Assembly (NCBI RefSeq): GCF_032854445.1
Contig: NC_088303.1
Location: 23,291,265-23,355,264, forward strand
DNA from: Liolophura sinensis
Lineage: Eukaryota; Mollusca; Polyplacophora; Chitonida; Chitonidae
Length of the DNA: 64,000 nucleotides
Reading direction: 5' to 3'
Shown here in pieces: positions 27,001 through 38,640 of the stretch; the stretch's first letter is position 1; each line of letters begins with the position of its first letter. Below the pieces are notes generated by a model. That model searched no databases. It saw only the letters and a program-made list of their open reading frames with translations, and was not told the DNA's origin. Made by a program: the position numbers and the translations under genes.

Positions 27001-30000
27001 CCAGATAGGAAAATCCTACTGGAGCTTTTTTTCTTGTATTTCGCAAACAAATGGAGGAATAGTTAATCAGAGGACAGTATTACTGTCTTTGTTTATTGTA
27101 CTTTTAAACCCAGCCCAAAAATCTTGAGGACTGATTTTTTGTGCATGTAAGAGAGGGATTTTATTCATTCCGTTTAATAGCATTTTCCATTGCTGTCTAT
27201 AATGCACACCCAAACTCTGAACTTCTGCAAGTGTGTCATGTCTCCTGTTACAGTTTTGTGCAGAAGATAATAAGAAAAATCACTCCAGTAACTACATGTA
27301 CACCATCATTTTGAGAACGAATCAAACAGTGTAATTCTGTATGAAATGCACACAGGGCAGACATGATGGGCAGGCCTCAAACTACTGACTGGTTCATACA
27401 TGTAAGATGCATGTAATTTGCTTTGTGATTGAAGGTCATTTTGTGATGGACTGGACAACCCTGGGGTTTTTATTACTTACGTACTAATAATTTTTGTCTA
27501 CATGTATGTGATATATATGTATGTGTTTTATATTAATTTTAGAATTCAGAACATGAGGATTGTTGATGGAAAACCAGAATACAAAGGAGCTCTGGTAAGA
27601 CCTGCTGTTTTTTATGTTAAAAGTTAATACATCAATGTAGTATCATATTTCTTAAAATGTTTATTATTATGATGTATGTAGGATAACAATAGGGCTGCAT
27701 CGAATTACCTCCCTTGGGGTAACTCTCCTGTTTAAAAGGTGCATTTTTAGGAGTAAACTGTTGCTAGGTGCGGCCTCAGTAAGATGGTTAATGACAAGTT
27801 TTGGAGTTAAAGAGAAATAAACTAGATGAAGGTCTAGCTTTAAGACAGATTTTAATTTCGCGAAGTTGCATGAAAGCCCAGGAAAATGTTACGAATTTCT
27901 TATTATCAATTTGGAAGTAATTTTATAATCCAGGCAAGAGTCAGCTTTGCCTAACTCTTTAAGCTGAAAACCATGGATTTCTTTCAAAATATCTCTTCAT
28001 CTGCGACTCCCAAAGGCTTATATCATGTTTTTTTTTCACATCTTATTCCCTAGAAATTATTTGTCTCTGTCGTGACATAACCTGTACACTGCATGCTTTA
28101 ATAGGAGAGGTTCCACTTCTTGAAGTTTCATGTCTCAAAAGCTAATCTGGTGTTACGTCATAGTTGCTGTCGGGTAATAAGGGAGGTAATTCAGAGCAGA
28201 CCTATTACTGATATGCTGAAGATCATTACATGAAGCCATTTTGAAGACAAGCCCAGCCGAATTGTGAAGCTGGTACCAGAACAATTACAAGTGAGGAGAA
28301 ATATAGCTTGGGTGATGGCCTACCCAGACACAGTGTCATATAGTGTTTTAGTTCTAGAGAACTGGACTTTAAAACTTAGACTTTTCACACCAACTTCAAT
28401 TACATGTCAAGAGAGTCTAGATACATGGTGCGTCCAATGAACATAAAATTTGCAGAATCGTGTCGCAAAATCTTGGGGAAAAGTTTGACAGTCACCATTT
28501 GCCTAAGGACAGTGGTTTATTCCCTGCACTTTGGTTTTTACCTCGCCTGTGCAGAGTAAAGCCCTAGGGGAAGCAATGTTATACAAAATGGTAAGGACGG
28601 CATCCTAAAAATTACTGCATGTATTCAGCTCAAGTTTGTATGCATTTATAGCCTAATCACAGGATTGAAGTCAGGAGACTTCATGATCTAATCTGGGTCC
28701 GGCCATCTCAGAGACTTTAAAAATAGCACTTGCTGCTGCCTTGCTTGGCACTCAGCACTGAGAGGTCAGAGCAAGGAAATATAGCTGGTTGGCCTGGTGT
28801 CAGTATAATGTGACTGGGTGGGGTGTCATGTCTGGTGTCTTTGGCATGATGCTTCAGTGGCGGCAGCACATTGGCAGTATGAACATTGAACCATCATTGA
28901 TTCGCTGCGTGCAGATTAAATACCTGCAGGCGAGCTCTTCAGTAGCCTTGCTCAATCTATAAATCTGCTGCTAACTTCAGTTACGTCTACCTAGGAAGCA
29001 ATGTGTAAACGCAGTTATAAGAAAATGTTCAAGAAAAAAATAGTGTATCAATTAATCAGTCACTGTGACTGATCACCATTTGCACATTTTGCGAATTGTT
29101 CTTCATCAAACTGAAATTTACGGAAGTTCATTCTGTACTTGTTAATGCTTCGTATTCAAGTGAAATAATCCAGAAAAATCATCTGGTTTGTGTGCGTTTA
29201 CATGTATATGTGTGTGTATTGAGTTGCTCCCCTGTACACCTGCAACACCAGGTGTAGTCCTCAAGCGGGAAAAGTTCATGTTGTCTATCATTTTGAGGGG
29301 ATAGGAGATACTGGGGCTATAAACATTGAAGTTCACATTTTATGATTTATTTAATTGAATGGTGTTTCGAGTTGTACTCAAGAAGATTTCATTTGTATGA
29401 TGAGAACCAGCATATAGTGGTTGAATTCTGCGGCAATCTGCAGGCATATCTCCGCAGAAGAAGCCAGTCTGAGCTCCAGGATCGCACTGGCGAGAGAGTC
29501 ATTGTAGTACATTACAAGGAGATTAGCAATGCTGTGGCCAAGTGTATTTTACTTTGTTACATGTGTGCTTTACTGCCACACACTACAAGCTGTTAACAGT
29601 GTATTGTCAACTGCCAAGGCTTTGCAACTACAAGCACTGTCAGGAGCTCAACAGAATTGTGGCCCATTGTCATGCACTGTCAGGAGCTCAACACAATTGT
29701 GGCCCATTGTCATGCACTGTCAGGAGCTCAACACAATTGTGGTCCATTGTCATGCACTGTCAGGAGCTCAACACAATTGTGGCCCATTGTCATGCGCTGT
29801 CAGGAGCTCAACACAATTGTGGTCCTTTGTCATGCACTGTCACGAGCTCAACACAATTGTGGCCTATTGTCATGCTCTGTCAGGAGCTCAACACAATTGT
29901 GGTCCATTGTCATGCACTGTCAGGAGCTCAACACAATTGTGGTCCATTCTCATGCACTGTCAGGAGCTCAACAAAATTGTGGTCCTTTGTCATGCACTGT

Positions 30001-32590
30001 CAGAAGCTCAACATAATTGTGGCCCATTGCCATGCACTGTCAGGAGCTCAGCACAATTGTGGTCCATTGTCATGCACTGTCAGAAGCTCAACATAATTGT
30101 GGCCCATTGCCATGCACTGTCAGGAGCTCAACACAATTGTGGTCCATTGTCATGCACTGTCAGGAGCTCAACATAATTGTGGCCCATTGCCATGCACTGT
30201 CAGGAGCTCAACAGAATTGTGGCCCATTGTCATGCACTGTCAGAAGCTCAACATAATTGTGGCCCATTGCCATACACTGTCAGGAGCTCAACACAATTGT
30301 GGCCCATTGCCATGCACTGTCAGGAGCTGAACAGAATTGTGGCCCATTGTCATGCACTGTCAGAAGCTCAACATAATTGTGGTCCATTCTCATGCACTGT
30401 CAGGAGCTCAACAAAATTGTGGTCCATTGTCATGCACTGTCAGAAGCTCAACATAATTGTGGCCCATTGCCATGCACTGTCAGGAGCTCAACACAATTGT
30501 GGTCCATTGTCATGCACTGTCAGAAGCTCAACATAATTGTGGCCCATTGCCATGCACTGTCAGGAGCTCAACGCAATTGTGGTCCATTGTCATGCACTGT
30601 CAGGAGCTCAACAAAATTGGGGCCCATTGTCATGCACTGTCAGGGGCTCAACAGAATTGTGGCCCATTGTCATCCACATTGCGGAGAGTAACATGACAGT
30701 GGCTCACTGTCATCTACCATGAGGAGTGTATAATACATGAAGCTGTGGCTCACAGTCATATACTGTGAGGAGGGTATAATACATGAAGCTGTGGCTTACT
30801 GTCATATACCATGAGGAGGGTGTAATACATGAAGCTGTGGCTCACAGTCATATACTGTGAGGAGTGTATAATACATGAGGCTGTAGCTCACTGTCATATA
30901 CCGTGAGGAATGTCCAATACATGAGGCCGTAGCTCACTGTCATATACCGTGAGGAATGTCAAATACATGAAGCTGTAGCTCACTGTCATATACTGTGAGG
31001 AGGGTTTAATACATGAAGCTGTGTCTCACTGTCATGCACTGTGAGGAGGGTATAATACATGAAGCTGTGGCTCACTGTCATGCACTGTGAGGAGTGTATA
31101 ATACATGAAGCTGTGGCTCAGTCATATACTGTGAGGAGGGTATAATACATGAGGCTGTAGCTCACTGTCATATACCATGAGGAGGATGTAATACATGAAG
31201 CTGTAGCTCACTGTCATATACTGTGAGGAGTGTATAATACATGAAACTGTAGCTCACTGTCATATACCATGAGGAGGGTGTAATACATGAAGCTGTGGCT
31301 CACTGTCATATACTGTGAGGAAGGTTTAATACATGAAGCTGTGGCTCACTGTCATGCAGTGTGAGGAGTGTATAATACATGAAACTGGCTCACTGTCATA
31401 TACTGTGAGGAGTGTATAATACATGAAGCTGTGGCTCACTGTCATATACTGTGAGGAGGGTATAATACATGAAGCTGTAGCTCACTGTCATATACCGTGA
31501 GGAGGGTGTAATACATGAAGCTATGGCTCACTGTCATATATACCATGAGGAGGGTGTAATACATGAAGCTTTGGCTCACTGTCAAGCACTGTAAGGAGGG
31601 TATAATACATGAGGCTGTGGCTCACTGTCATATACCATGAGGAGGATGTAATACATGAAGCTGTACTCACTGTCATATACCGTGAGGAGGGTGTAATACA
31701 TGAAGCTATGGCTCACTGTCATGCACTGTAAGGAGGGTATAATACATGAGGCTGTAGCTCACTGTCATATACCATGAGGAGGATGTAATACATGAAGCTG
31801 TGGCTCACTGTCATATACCATGAGGAGTGTATAATACATGAAACTGGCTCACTGTCTTATACTGTGAGGAGTGTATAATACATGAAGCTGTGGCTCACTG
31901 TCATATACTGTGAGGAGGGTATAATACATGAAGCTGTGGCTCACTGTCATATACCATGAGGAGGATGTAATACATGAAGCTGTAGCTCACTGTCATATAC
32001 CGTGAGGAGGGTGTAATACATGAAGCTGTGGCTCACTGTCATGCACTGTGACTAGGGTATAATACATGAAGCTGTGGCTCACTCATATACTGCGAGGAAT
32101 GTATAATACATGAAGCTGTGGCTCACTGTCCTATACTGTGAGGAGGGTATAATACATGAAGCTGTAGCTCACTGTCATATACCGTGAGGAGGGTGTAATA
32201 CATGAAGCTGTGGCTCACTGTTATGCACTGTGAGGAGGGTATAACACATGAAGCTGTGGCTTACTCATATACTGTGAGGAATGTATAATACATGAAGTTG
32301 TAGCTCACTGTCATACACTGTGAGGAGTGTATAATACATGAAGCTGTGGCTCACTGTCATGCACTGTGTGGAGCATAGAATAATGTGCCGCTTTTTTCTT
32401 TGTATATTTGCAGGATGTGTTGGTGAATGTGGTCAGGAAAGAAGGTTTCTTCAGTTTGTGGAAAGGTTTCACCCCATACTACGCCCGTCTGGGGCCACAC
32501 ACAGTACTCACATTTATATTCCTAGAACAGATGAACAAGATTTATGCTATATATGTTCTACAGGATAAGCGTGCTTCGGGTGGTTTGTGA
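18099..32590 (+). CDS. SLC25A11: mitochondrial 2-oxoglutarate/malate carrier, complete gene
   Basis: Antiporter of the mitochondrial inner membrane that exchanges 2-oxoglutarate for malate, serving the malate-aspartate shuttle. Ten exons: 18099-18172, 20466-20527, 22079-22169, 22780-22863, 23425-23544, 23947-24037, 25906-25996, 26821-26920, 27543-27594, 32414-32590 (TGA 32588-32590). They total 942 nt, 313 residues, matching the family's usual length (about 314). All junctions are GT-AG with compatible phases. The start ATG is followed by MSGQKQTPVKR and the first helix KFLFGGAAG. The three carrier signatures are visible: PLDLVKNRMQ, PAEISLIRM and PVDIAKTRIQ, one per two-helix repeat. The C-terminus ends in QDKRASGGL. 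No lesion is seen, so the gene is probably functional. Introns carry SINEs and large minisatellites, several of which start at exon ends. Confidence 0.97.
18714..19087 (-). mobile_element. tRNA-derived SINE, second family
   Basis: In SLC25A11 intron 1. The tRNA-like head is at the right end: read on the minus strand it gives gatagcacagttggtagagc (A box) and then a gatcgagtcac-type B box. The left end has gcttggggtttaacgtcgta and acaatttttcagtcatatga, then a (gtga)n tail. Confidence 0.8.
19669..19969 (+). mobile_element. tRNA-derived SINE, second family, inverted copy
   Basis: Same family as 18714-19087 in the opposite orientation within the same intron. The head is ccccgatggctcagttggta; the body has acttgccttcggtaag and a gcagcactaga block; it ends with tcatatgattgaaaaattg and ctcactcactca. 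Confidence 0.8.
20515..21640 (+). repeat. TG-rich minisatellite starting at SLC25A11 exon 2 end
   Basis: The first unit begins inside exon 2 (atgcagctaagtg) and runs across the donor GTCAGT. The 47-bp unit then repeats nearly intact (atgcaactgagtggtcactg, then ttttgtgtacagtgtgtgcg) two to three times, and decays into shorter TG-rich units with gagtattgtgtgcacagtg to about 21640. Long open frames on the minus strand here are repeat artefacts. Confidence 0.8.
22818..23392 (+). repeat. 67-bp minisatellite made from SLC25A11 exon 4 end and donor
   Basis: The last ~45 bases of exon 4 (22818-22863), the donor gtaagt and about 20 intron bases form a unit repeated about eight times through the intron, to 23392. 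Each copy keeps agattgggc, ttctgtttgacatggtgtct and a following gtaa. The array stops about 30 bases before the exon 5 acceptor. Confidence 0.9.
23597..23805 (+). mobile_element. mollusc-type SINE in SLC25A11 intron 5
   Basis: Head ggggcctccttggtcacggt, middle gggaaggtcagccaac, tail with ataagtgaaatattcttgag and aacacaatcaaataa. Confidence 0.8.
24540..24740 (-). repeat. copy of the dispersed ~160-bp repeat
   Basis: The reverse complement shows tttgagataccac, aacctcaacttaatacatgc and gtgaattttgtaatttacg in the order seen at 8500-8965. Lies in SLC25A11 intron 6. Confidence 0.55.
25430..25790 (-). repeat. copies of the dispersed ~160-bp repeat
   Basis: Contains gttaggggtggaatc, gaagcacaataccattaagg, gttattgtaaattacc and gagttgaagttttggat, the inverted blocks of the same family, just before SLC25A11 exon 7. 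Confidence 0.45.
26025..26306 (+). mobile_element. SINE variant in SLC25A11 intron 7
   Basis: Head ggcctgatggttgaagtgtc, middle with gcttggtgctcagcactgag, tail ataagtgaaatattcttgaa and accaatcaaataaaataaat. It sits between the exon 7 donor and a minisatellite that resembles that donor. Confidence 0.75.
26307..26522 (+). repeat. 38-bp minisatellite resembling SLC25A11 exon 7 donor
   Basis: Five to six units of about 38 bases with cttctctctacatgtgagct and a cagtacag-type end. The core matches the exon 7 end plus donor at 25984-26008 (cttctctcaacatgtaagtt...) with about three mismatches over 25 bases. A SINE separates the two. Confidence 0.8.
28640..28870 (+). mobile_element. SINE variant without the usual tail
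   Basis: Shares ggtccggccatctcagagac, cttggcactcagcactgaga and gtcagtataatgtgactg with the copy at 26025, then continues into tggcatgatgcttcagtggc instead of the common tail. In SLC25A11 intron 9. Confidence 0.6.
29345..29480 (-). mobile_element. mollusc-type SINE fragment
   Basis: Tail at left (tttatttaattgaatggtgt, then ctcaagaagatttcattt), with part of the middle before the 40-bp array. Confidence 0.6.
29641..30678 (+). repeat. 40-bp minisatellite, 26 units
   Basis: Regular 40-base units with caggagctcaacacaattgt and ggcccattgtcatgcactgt, in phase for about 1040 bases, with point variants only. Because 40 is not a multiple of three, long overlapping open frames arise in all three forward frames; they are artefacts. 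In SLC25A11 intron 9. Confidence 0.95.
30679..32371 (+). repeat. 46-bp minisatellite, about 36 units
   Basis: Units contain gaggagggtataatacatga, agctgtggctcactgtcata and tactgt or gcactgt. Some units are 1-6 bases shorter. It joins the 40-bp array directly and ends about 40 bases before the SLC25A11 exon 10 acceptor. Confidence 0.95.
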
Positions 32591-34300
32591 TTTACATAAA
32601 GGTGACATGCACACACATTAGAGCATCAAGGTCAGTGTTTTTTTTCCTGCATTTATGATTGTGAAGTACCAGTGAGCTTGAGGTGAAAAACAAAATAATG
32701 TCATTGACATACACTTCAAGAAAAACAAAAAATCACGGTGTGGTGACTTTAAGCTATAAACATTTCTTATAAGGGCAGTTTTAAGTATCTTATGAGTGTG
32801 TTAAGATGTCATTTAGCTCAGCAGTATTGTCTCAAAGTGGATTAGGATGTTGATTGTCCAGCTAATCAGTGTGTTTGTTTCTGGCACAACATTCATTTTG
32901 GCCAGTTCTAAATTCTTCATGTGTAGTTCTGGAGTTTCGGAAAGAAATACACTTGTAAATGTATACATGAGTGCACCTCTTTATGACACATCAAATGAAG
33001 TGACAATTGTTATTATTTGTAACTTTGGCAGGCCAAAAGTTTGTGTTACTAGAATGTTTTTCTGCACATTGTTGTCATGGATTATTGGAAGGTGCAGCAA
33101 GATCCAGTTGTATATGATGCCCAGAGTATATGTTTGTTCGTCCGTCCGTCGTTTTGTCTGTCTGTGTGTCTCACGTATGTACAAAGAAAGTTCCTCATTA
33201 CTCACATTTTTATGATTTCTGTCAAAATTCAAAGAGCTTACATTGTCAATTGAGATATGATGCAATCTCATTTCAACAAGACTTTATGTTAACTCTCAGG
33301 AGTACCTAGATGTGGTATTTTTAATGCTCCATCTTATGATTTTTAAGCCCGTATTTTGTTACATTGCACCAATAGCATCACAAGGCTGTGTGTACATTGT
33401 AGGTCACCAAGTTGTTGCATATAGGATTTCAGTGTAAGTATTCGTATTCTTTTTAAAAGAAACAGATGTTTATTTTTTCCCCCAAATTTGGAGGACAGGG
33501 TGGTCAGGAAACAATATTTTCTATATGTGTGCTGCGCCGCGTGCATTGCTAGCAGCAATATAATGTGGAAAGCATTTTGAGGTGAGCCCAGTTGTTTATT
33601 CTTGATGAAGCCATTGCACCCTGGCATCATTGATGGTTCTGTATCAGTTTGACAAAGGTTAAACAACCTAATTAATGAACCTAATTGTCTTCATGTGTAT
33701 TGTAAATAAATTGATATTTTCATCATTGTATCCAAGATGGTGTGTGTGTATGTAAACTAACGATGTTTGTTGGTGCGCTTTTTTTAGTTTTGATCTTGTT
33801 GATTATCGTAGCATAATATTTCTCTTGGTGCTTTTGATGGATTTGTGTACTCATATCATAAAGTATTATGTGTGCTGTTGTGTATAGCGCTAAAATAGTG
33901 GGCTAAATTTTGACTTGTTAACTTCAGAAATGGTGGATTGGGGAATCGAATTTACATGGAGTATCTAGGAAAAGATGTACTTTGGTAGTGCGCATTTTTA
34001 TCCGGATATATTGTCTTTTTTCCCACATCGTAAGTAGTGGCTATTTGGCAGAACGTACGGCACAATGTATAATACGGTGACAATACATTGGACATGAGAA
34101 ATACAAGACAGAGTTGTGGTTCTGACACACCTTGTTACATGTGGATGAGTTGTACAGTTATTTCATCAGCCGTGCGTAATTTTCAAGGTTAGCACTTCTA
34201 TCTAATATCAAGTGATGTTAGATTTAATATTTGTCAATGGATTTGTCGTAATCGATTGTTGTTGAGGCAAATGTCATCAAAACAATGTCTCAGGAGCGTC
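32591..34300. other. SLC25A11 3' UTR and downstream DNA
   Basis: No further gene is recognised. An AATAAA at 33705-33710 could be the SLC25A11 polyadenylation signal. Short open frames have no recognisable domain. Confidence 0.4.
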
Positions 34301-34309
34301 TAAATGATG

Positions 34310-34492
34310 TAGTTGTTGTGAGTTAAAGTTCAGCTGAGGCTGCCTTCCTCTTCGGTCCTATACGTGTGAAGGTCTTACAGCAACATTCGGATTGTCGTGG
34401 GTCGGTTTCCTCCCACCATAATGCTGACCGCCGTCGTGTAAGTGAAATGTTCTTGAGTACGGCGTAAAATAATGACTAAATAAATAAATTAA
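34310..34492 (+). mobile_element. mollusc-type SINE, head truncated
   Basis: Carries gtgaaggtcttacagcaaca, ctcccaccataatgctgacc and gtaagtgaaatgttcttgag, then the cggcgtaaaata tail and (aaat)n. Confidence 0.75.
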
Positions 34493-37400
34493 TTAATTAA
34501 TTATATTTTAGATTGTCATCAGCACAATTGACTTTCGACCGACTGTCTCCGATCAGTGTCCATATATGGCTTGTTAACTTATCCCTCAAAGTACTTACCA
34601 TTTTCAATCTAATGTACTAAGATCGGGTGGCGAAACCCCCCAGCTGGTGAACTTTGGCCCACTTTATGAAGACTTGATGTCATATTAGAATATTAGAATA
34701 TAGCGTCATTCAAAGGAAAGGGCATTAACATATGTGATCTTTGTAATTGGGAAGAACCTACTGTGATGCGGCCCAGAACTGGGAAAAATTTGATTAGAGC
34801 AGCCTCAGTATGTGTACTTCTCCTGTTATGAGGCTGGGGGAAGTTTTCATGTTTACGCAGAATCGTAGTAGATATTTCATGGCCCACCAGTTTTTACACC
34901 CACCTTATAGGCCGTGGAGATAATTTTGTAACATTTTTGATTTGTGGTTGAAAGTCGCTGTATATGAAAATGATACATTTAGTGATGGTGCAGGGGATCT
35001 TCCTTAATTATATGTTGTGAACAATTATGCCGTTTTGAATTTGTTCAGAACCAGGTGTAAACGTTTTTAGCATTGTGAAAAAAGCACCTTAGTGTATAAA
35101 ATGAAATCTGTAGTAAATGGTCAATACATTCTGCTTGTATGGAAGTGATAGGTTAACAGTGAATAACGCTAAGCCGATTACTTGGCGTTGTGCCTCCAGC
35201 TCTGTAATAAGTGTATTTCTGAAATTTTCACTTCCCATCTCATTTGGGTTGGAAGGGTTCAAAAGGAACTGCAATGGACACAAGAGCCGTGCACTAGGGT
35301 TACATAGTAACGTGGATCCGACTACAGCCGTAGGGTTAGAGACTGGCCCATTTTGTGATGTTTGCCAACTATTGATATGCGACGGTGTGTTCCAGCTATG
35401 TCAGTTTTTCTTGCATTGTATTTTAACATTCGGATATACATATTCAATTAAAATTAATCCGCTTTCGACATAGGGTGTTCTTGGCTAACATTTACTTATC
35501 GAAATGGGAGACTTTACAAGTCACATTTATATTATATGTATTATCTTTAAATGGAACAAGTATTCTGCGGAACACCTGAATGCTTTTGAGAGGTTGTGTA
35601 GCGTTGTGCAGCACAGTCTATCTCATCTACCATCGCGCATTGTCTTTTATTCATGTATTGCCTACCTCTGTTATACCTACGTATAGTTTTTGTCCTATTT
35701 TTCTCCTCCTGTCACCAGTAAGGTGTGTGGAAATTTGGAACTGGAGTTCAGTTGTGTGACCTAGACTTGCTTCTCACAAGGTGATTGACAGTCTCTTCGT
35801 CTGGAGATCCATTTCTTAGTTGTGTACATGTGTATACTGGAAAGTTTTGTAAGTATACTACCAAGACCACTATGTGATTGTTTTTTCCCCCATGAAATAT
35901 GTAAAAGAGTGCAACAACTTCCCGTTGTGCACAGATTTAATAATCAAATTCAATAAGTTCAGAAAACGTGGGTTAATTTCGCAAAGAGGTTTGACATAAA
36001 CAAATGAAAAGAGATTAGAATATGTTAAAGCATAAGCATACAGCCAACGAAATTTTTGAAACGATGTTTCAATCCAGCTGCGGGCTGAATTTATGAAGAA
36101 ATGGTCTCCATCACAAGATACGCAATGTTGAGTATGATATGAAAATGAAATAAAATATATGAAGTAATGAAACTGTGTGAATGTTATCATGTGTAAGTGC
36201 ATGTACAATATCTATAAGTAGGGGGTGGGCGCTCGATTATTGTGTATGCCAGGCAATCTGTCGCATGATAGCCCGGCCGAGAATATGGTACAACCTCAAC
36301 CTCCCCGAATTTCTCCTCTGGCACTGCTGGTGGGGTTAAATATGTGGTCGACGACGCTCGTGCGACCATTTGAGTAGTCTTTCGTTCGAGGCCACTGGGT
36401 ATGTTGTGCATATCTGTATGTCACACGTGGGAAAGATGGTCAGTTGATCAGGGCTCCACATTTTCACCACGGCAGGGCTCTGGTATTATGGATCAACAGG
36501 CCATGTTCTCGTCACGCTGTGAACCTGATATTGTCCATCAGGGTTCCATGTTCTCGTAACGATATGACTCTGATGTTGCCGATCAGGGCGCCATGTACTG
36601 ATCACGATTTATTTATTTTGTTGCACTTTCATGCCGTACTCTAGAATACTTCACTTATACGACGGTAGCCAGTATTATGGTGGGAAGAAACAGCCCGCGG
36701 GAAGCCTACGACTATCCGTAGGTTGCTGGAAGACCTTCCCACGTATTTCCCACGCACGTAAGGCGGTGCCAACATATGTTCTGGCCCCTCCACTTCTCAA
36801 CCCAACCATATAGAATAATACACCACAGCGAATATTCAATGCTTTCCTTCACTAATACGAATCGGATATTAGAACATTTCTTTTAATTTGCTCAAGAAAA
36901 TTAACACACTGTAATTTTATTGGTCAGATATGTTAATCAGGGGAAAAGTGATCATGCGATTGAAAATTGGTATCTAAAATTTTGTAATTTACAAAATATG
37001 GCTGTGTAAATCTGCATTCGAACGGAGTTAATAACACGTACGTCTATTCCTCTGGAAGGCTTCCTGTCCACCAGCAAAATTCAGTGCAATATTTCACGGC
37101 ATACGTTCAGCAAAGCGATAATTTTTACGAAGCTAATGTTTTGTGAAGCCATTCCTGCATGTTTTCTGTCACATAGAACGTTAGAATATCGAGTCGACCT
37201 AGATTTTTATCATCCTGTTGGATAGGAATTCCCTATTGCGATTTTGCCGATGCTACCTCCTGTGAGCTTCATCTTAGCACACAAATCTTTAAGAGTTTTA
37301 AGGCATTTAGAACCTGTCTCCGCACGTCTGTATTCTCAGGGTTCCGACGCCTGGGCGGCCCCTGAACCCTCGGTTATAATTTGCTGGGATAGCCGTTCCC

Positions 37401-38130
37401 CTTGCCTTTGTACGACTCAAACCATTCTCCACCCCGCTGGCTACGGGAATGGTGACTCTGGTCAGTTTCAGGGGCGGCGGAAGCATATTAAGATTGCCCC
37501 GATCATCTTAGCCCAATAGGCGTGGGTCCACCTAGGCCCCGGAAGATGAGGACCGCTAGACTGCCACAGAGACGCTGAAAGCGATTTCTGGTGTCTAAAA
37601 TTAGAAACAACATTAAGATATATGAAGTGCTGGAATCCTGCCATATTTTTTTACCTAGTTCCAAATAAATTTTCGAAATTCGGGGCTAAAACGATCATAC
37701 ATATCGGAAAATGATGCCGTCATTTATATTTAAAGTCCAAAAAGTATAATTTTGCATCTAATTTACTCACTTAACGATATCGAATCTGTGGACCGTCAGC
37801 TGACGCACCTTCGACATCTTGGTCCCAAATAACCCCACAGCGTACTCGCACGACACGTGTGTCATCTACTCCCAATCAACCCAGATCGTTTAATTTTCCG
37901 TTCCGTGAGTTTGGAAAAAAATATCGTTAAACGAAAGTTTCAAACAGAATGGTTTGATATCAAGATAATATCAAGTTGCATTATCAAGAAAATACCGACT
38001 TAGCTTTCTGTTTTCTGTATGAAAAAACGTAACTTTATCGTCAAGGTTATCCTCCAGCAGTAAGACTAACCCCACATTCATGTCTAAAGGTGTCAGCAAC
38101 TGGAAAGAAGCATAGGGCGTATTTAGATAA
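34493..38130. other. gene-poor stretch
   Basis: Nothing coding is recognised apart from the SINE at 36605-36785. Around 36430-36600 a gatcagggctccatgttctc-type phrase recurs in three loose copies. Confidence 0.4.
36605..36785 (-). mobile_element. mollusc-type SINE
   Basis: Tail at left (tttatttattttgttgcact, tgccgtactctagaatactt), middle gtattatggtgggaagaaac and ggttgctggaagaccttccc. The tRNA-like head is largely lost. Confidence 0.7.
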
Positions 38131-38139
38131 CACGAAGCT

Positions 38140-38640
38140 AGCAAGTGTCATGAAGAAGCCGTTGAACGTCCTATTACCTTACCAGCAACTACGAGAGATA
38201 TTGGCGAATCGCTCAGTCAAGCGGGTGCTGAAGAAAAGGGGGGGGGGGGGGGAATAGAGGCATTGTATATAAAACATTTGAAAATATACGTCACATTTAA
38301 ACAAGGTTTATCATTCCGTGGAAGCAATGCTACTGCAGATGAAGACAATGGGAACTTCACGCAGCTTCTCATTTTGCGTGGAAGTGACGACCCTTCTCTT
38401 CTATCAGTGGCTAAAAAAGAAATCAAAAAATTATGTATCGCATGACATTCAGAGTGAAATGATTTATGTTCTTTCAAGACAGGTCATAAATGAAATTCTG
38501 AAATCTATCCATTGCTCCGAGTTTTACTGTATAATGATAGAGTTAGCTGACCTTTCCAGTCATGAACAGGTTGTACTAGTTTGGGTGCGAGAAAATCCGG
38601 CGTGGCCGTCAGGCTACAGCAGTTGGAACCGAAAGAGTTG
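38140..38640 (+). pseudogene. hAT-type (DUF4371/ZMYM-like) transposase fragment
   Basis: Two frames together match the N-terminal part of hAT-family proteins with DUF4371. One gives YVTFKQGLSFRGSN and NGNFTQLLILRGSDDPSL. The other gives HDIQSEMIYVLSRQVINEI and then CIMIELADLSSHEQVVLV, where functional members have an acidic DE(T/G)-type catalytic site. Frameshifts, a poly-G tract near 38238 and loss of the C-terminal dimerisation domain show it is a relic. Assignment rests on remembered family pattern. Confidence 0.6.

Noticed and set aside
29641..30678. CRISPR-like regular repeat array
   Set aside because: Units are contiguous with no unique spacers, in a eukaryotic intron.
29529..30722. 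Overlapping open frames of up to 215 codons with MHCQELN-like repeats in all three forward frames
   Set aside because: They are read-through of a 40-bp minisatellite that happens to lack stops in any frame. There is no start context or family match, and they lie in an SLC25A11 intron.
36187..36411. 74-codon minus-strand frame with Pro/Tyr-rich content and a B-box-like ttcgttcgaggcc on the plus strand
   Set aside because: No tRNA fold could be drawn and no second copy was seen in the window, so neither a gene nor a SINE is supported.
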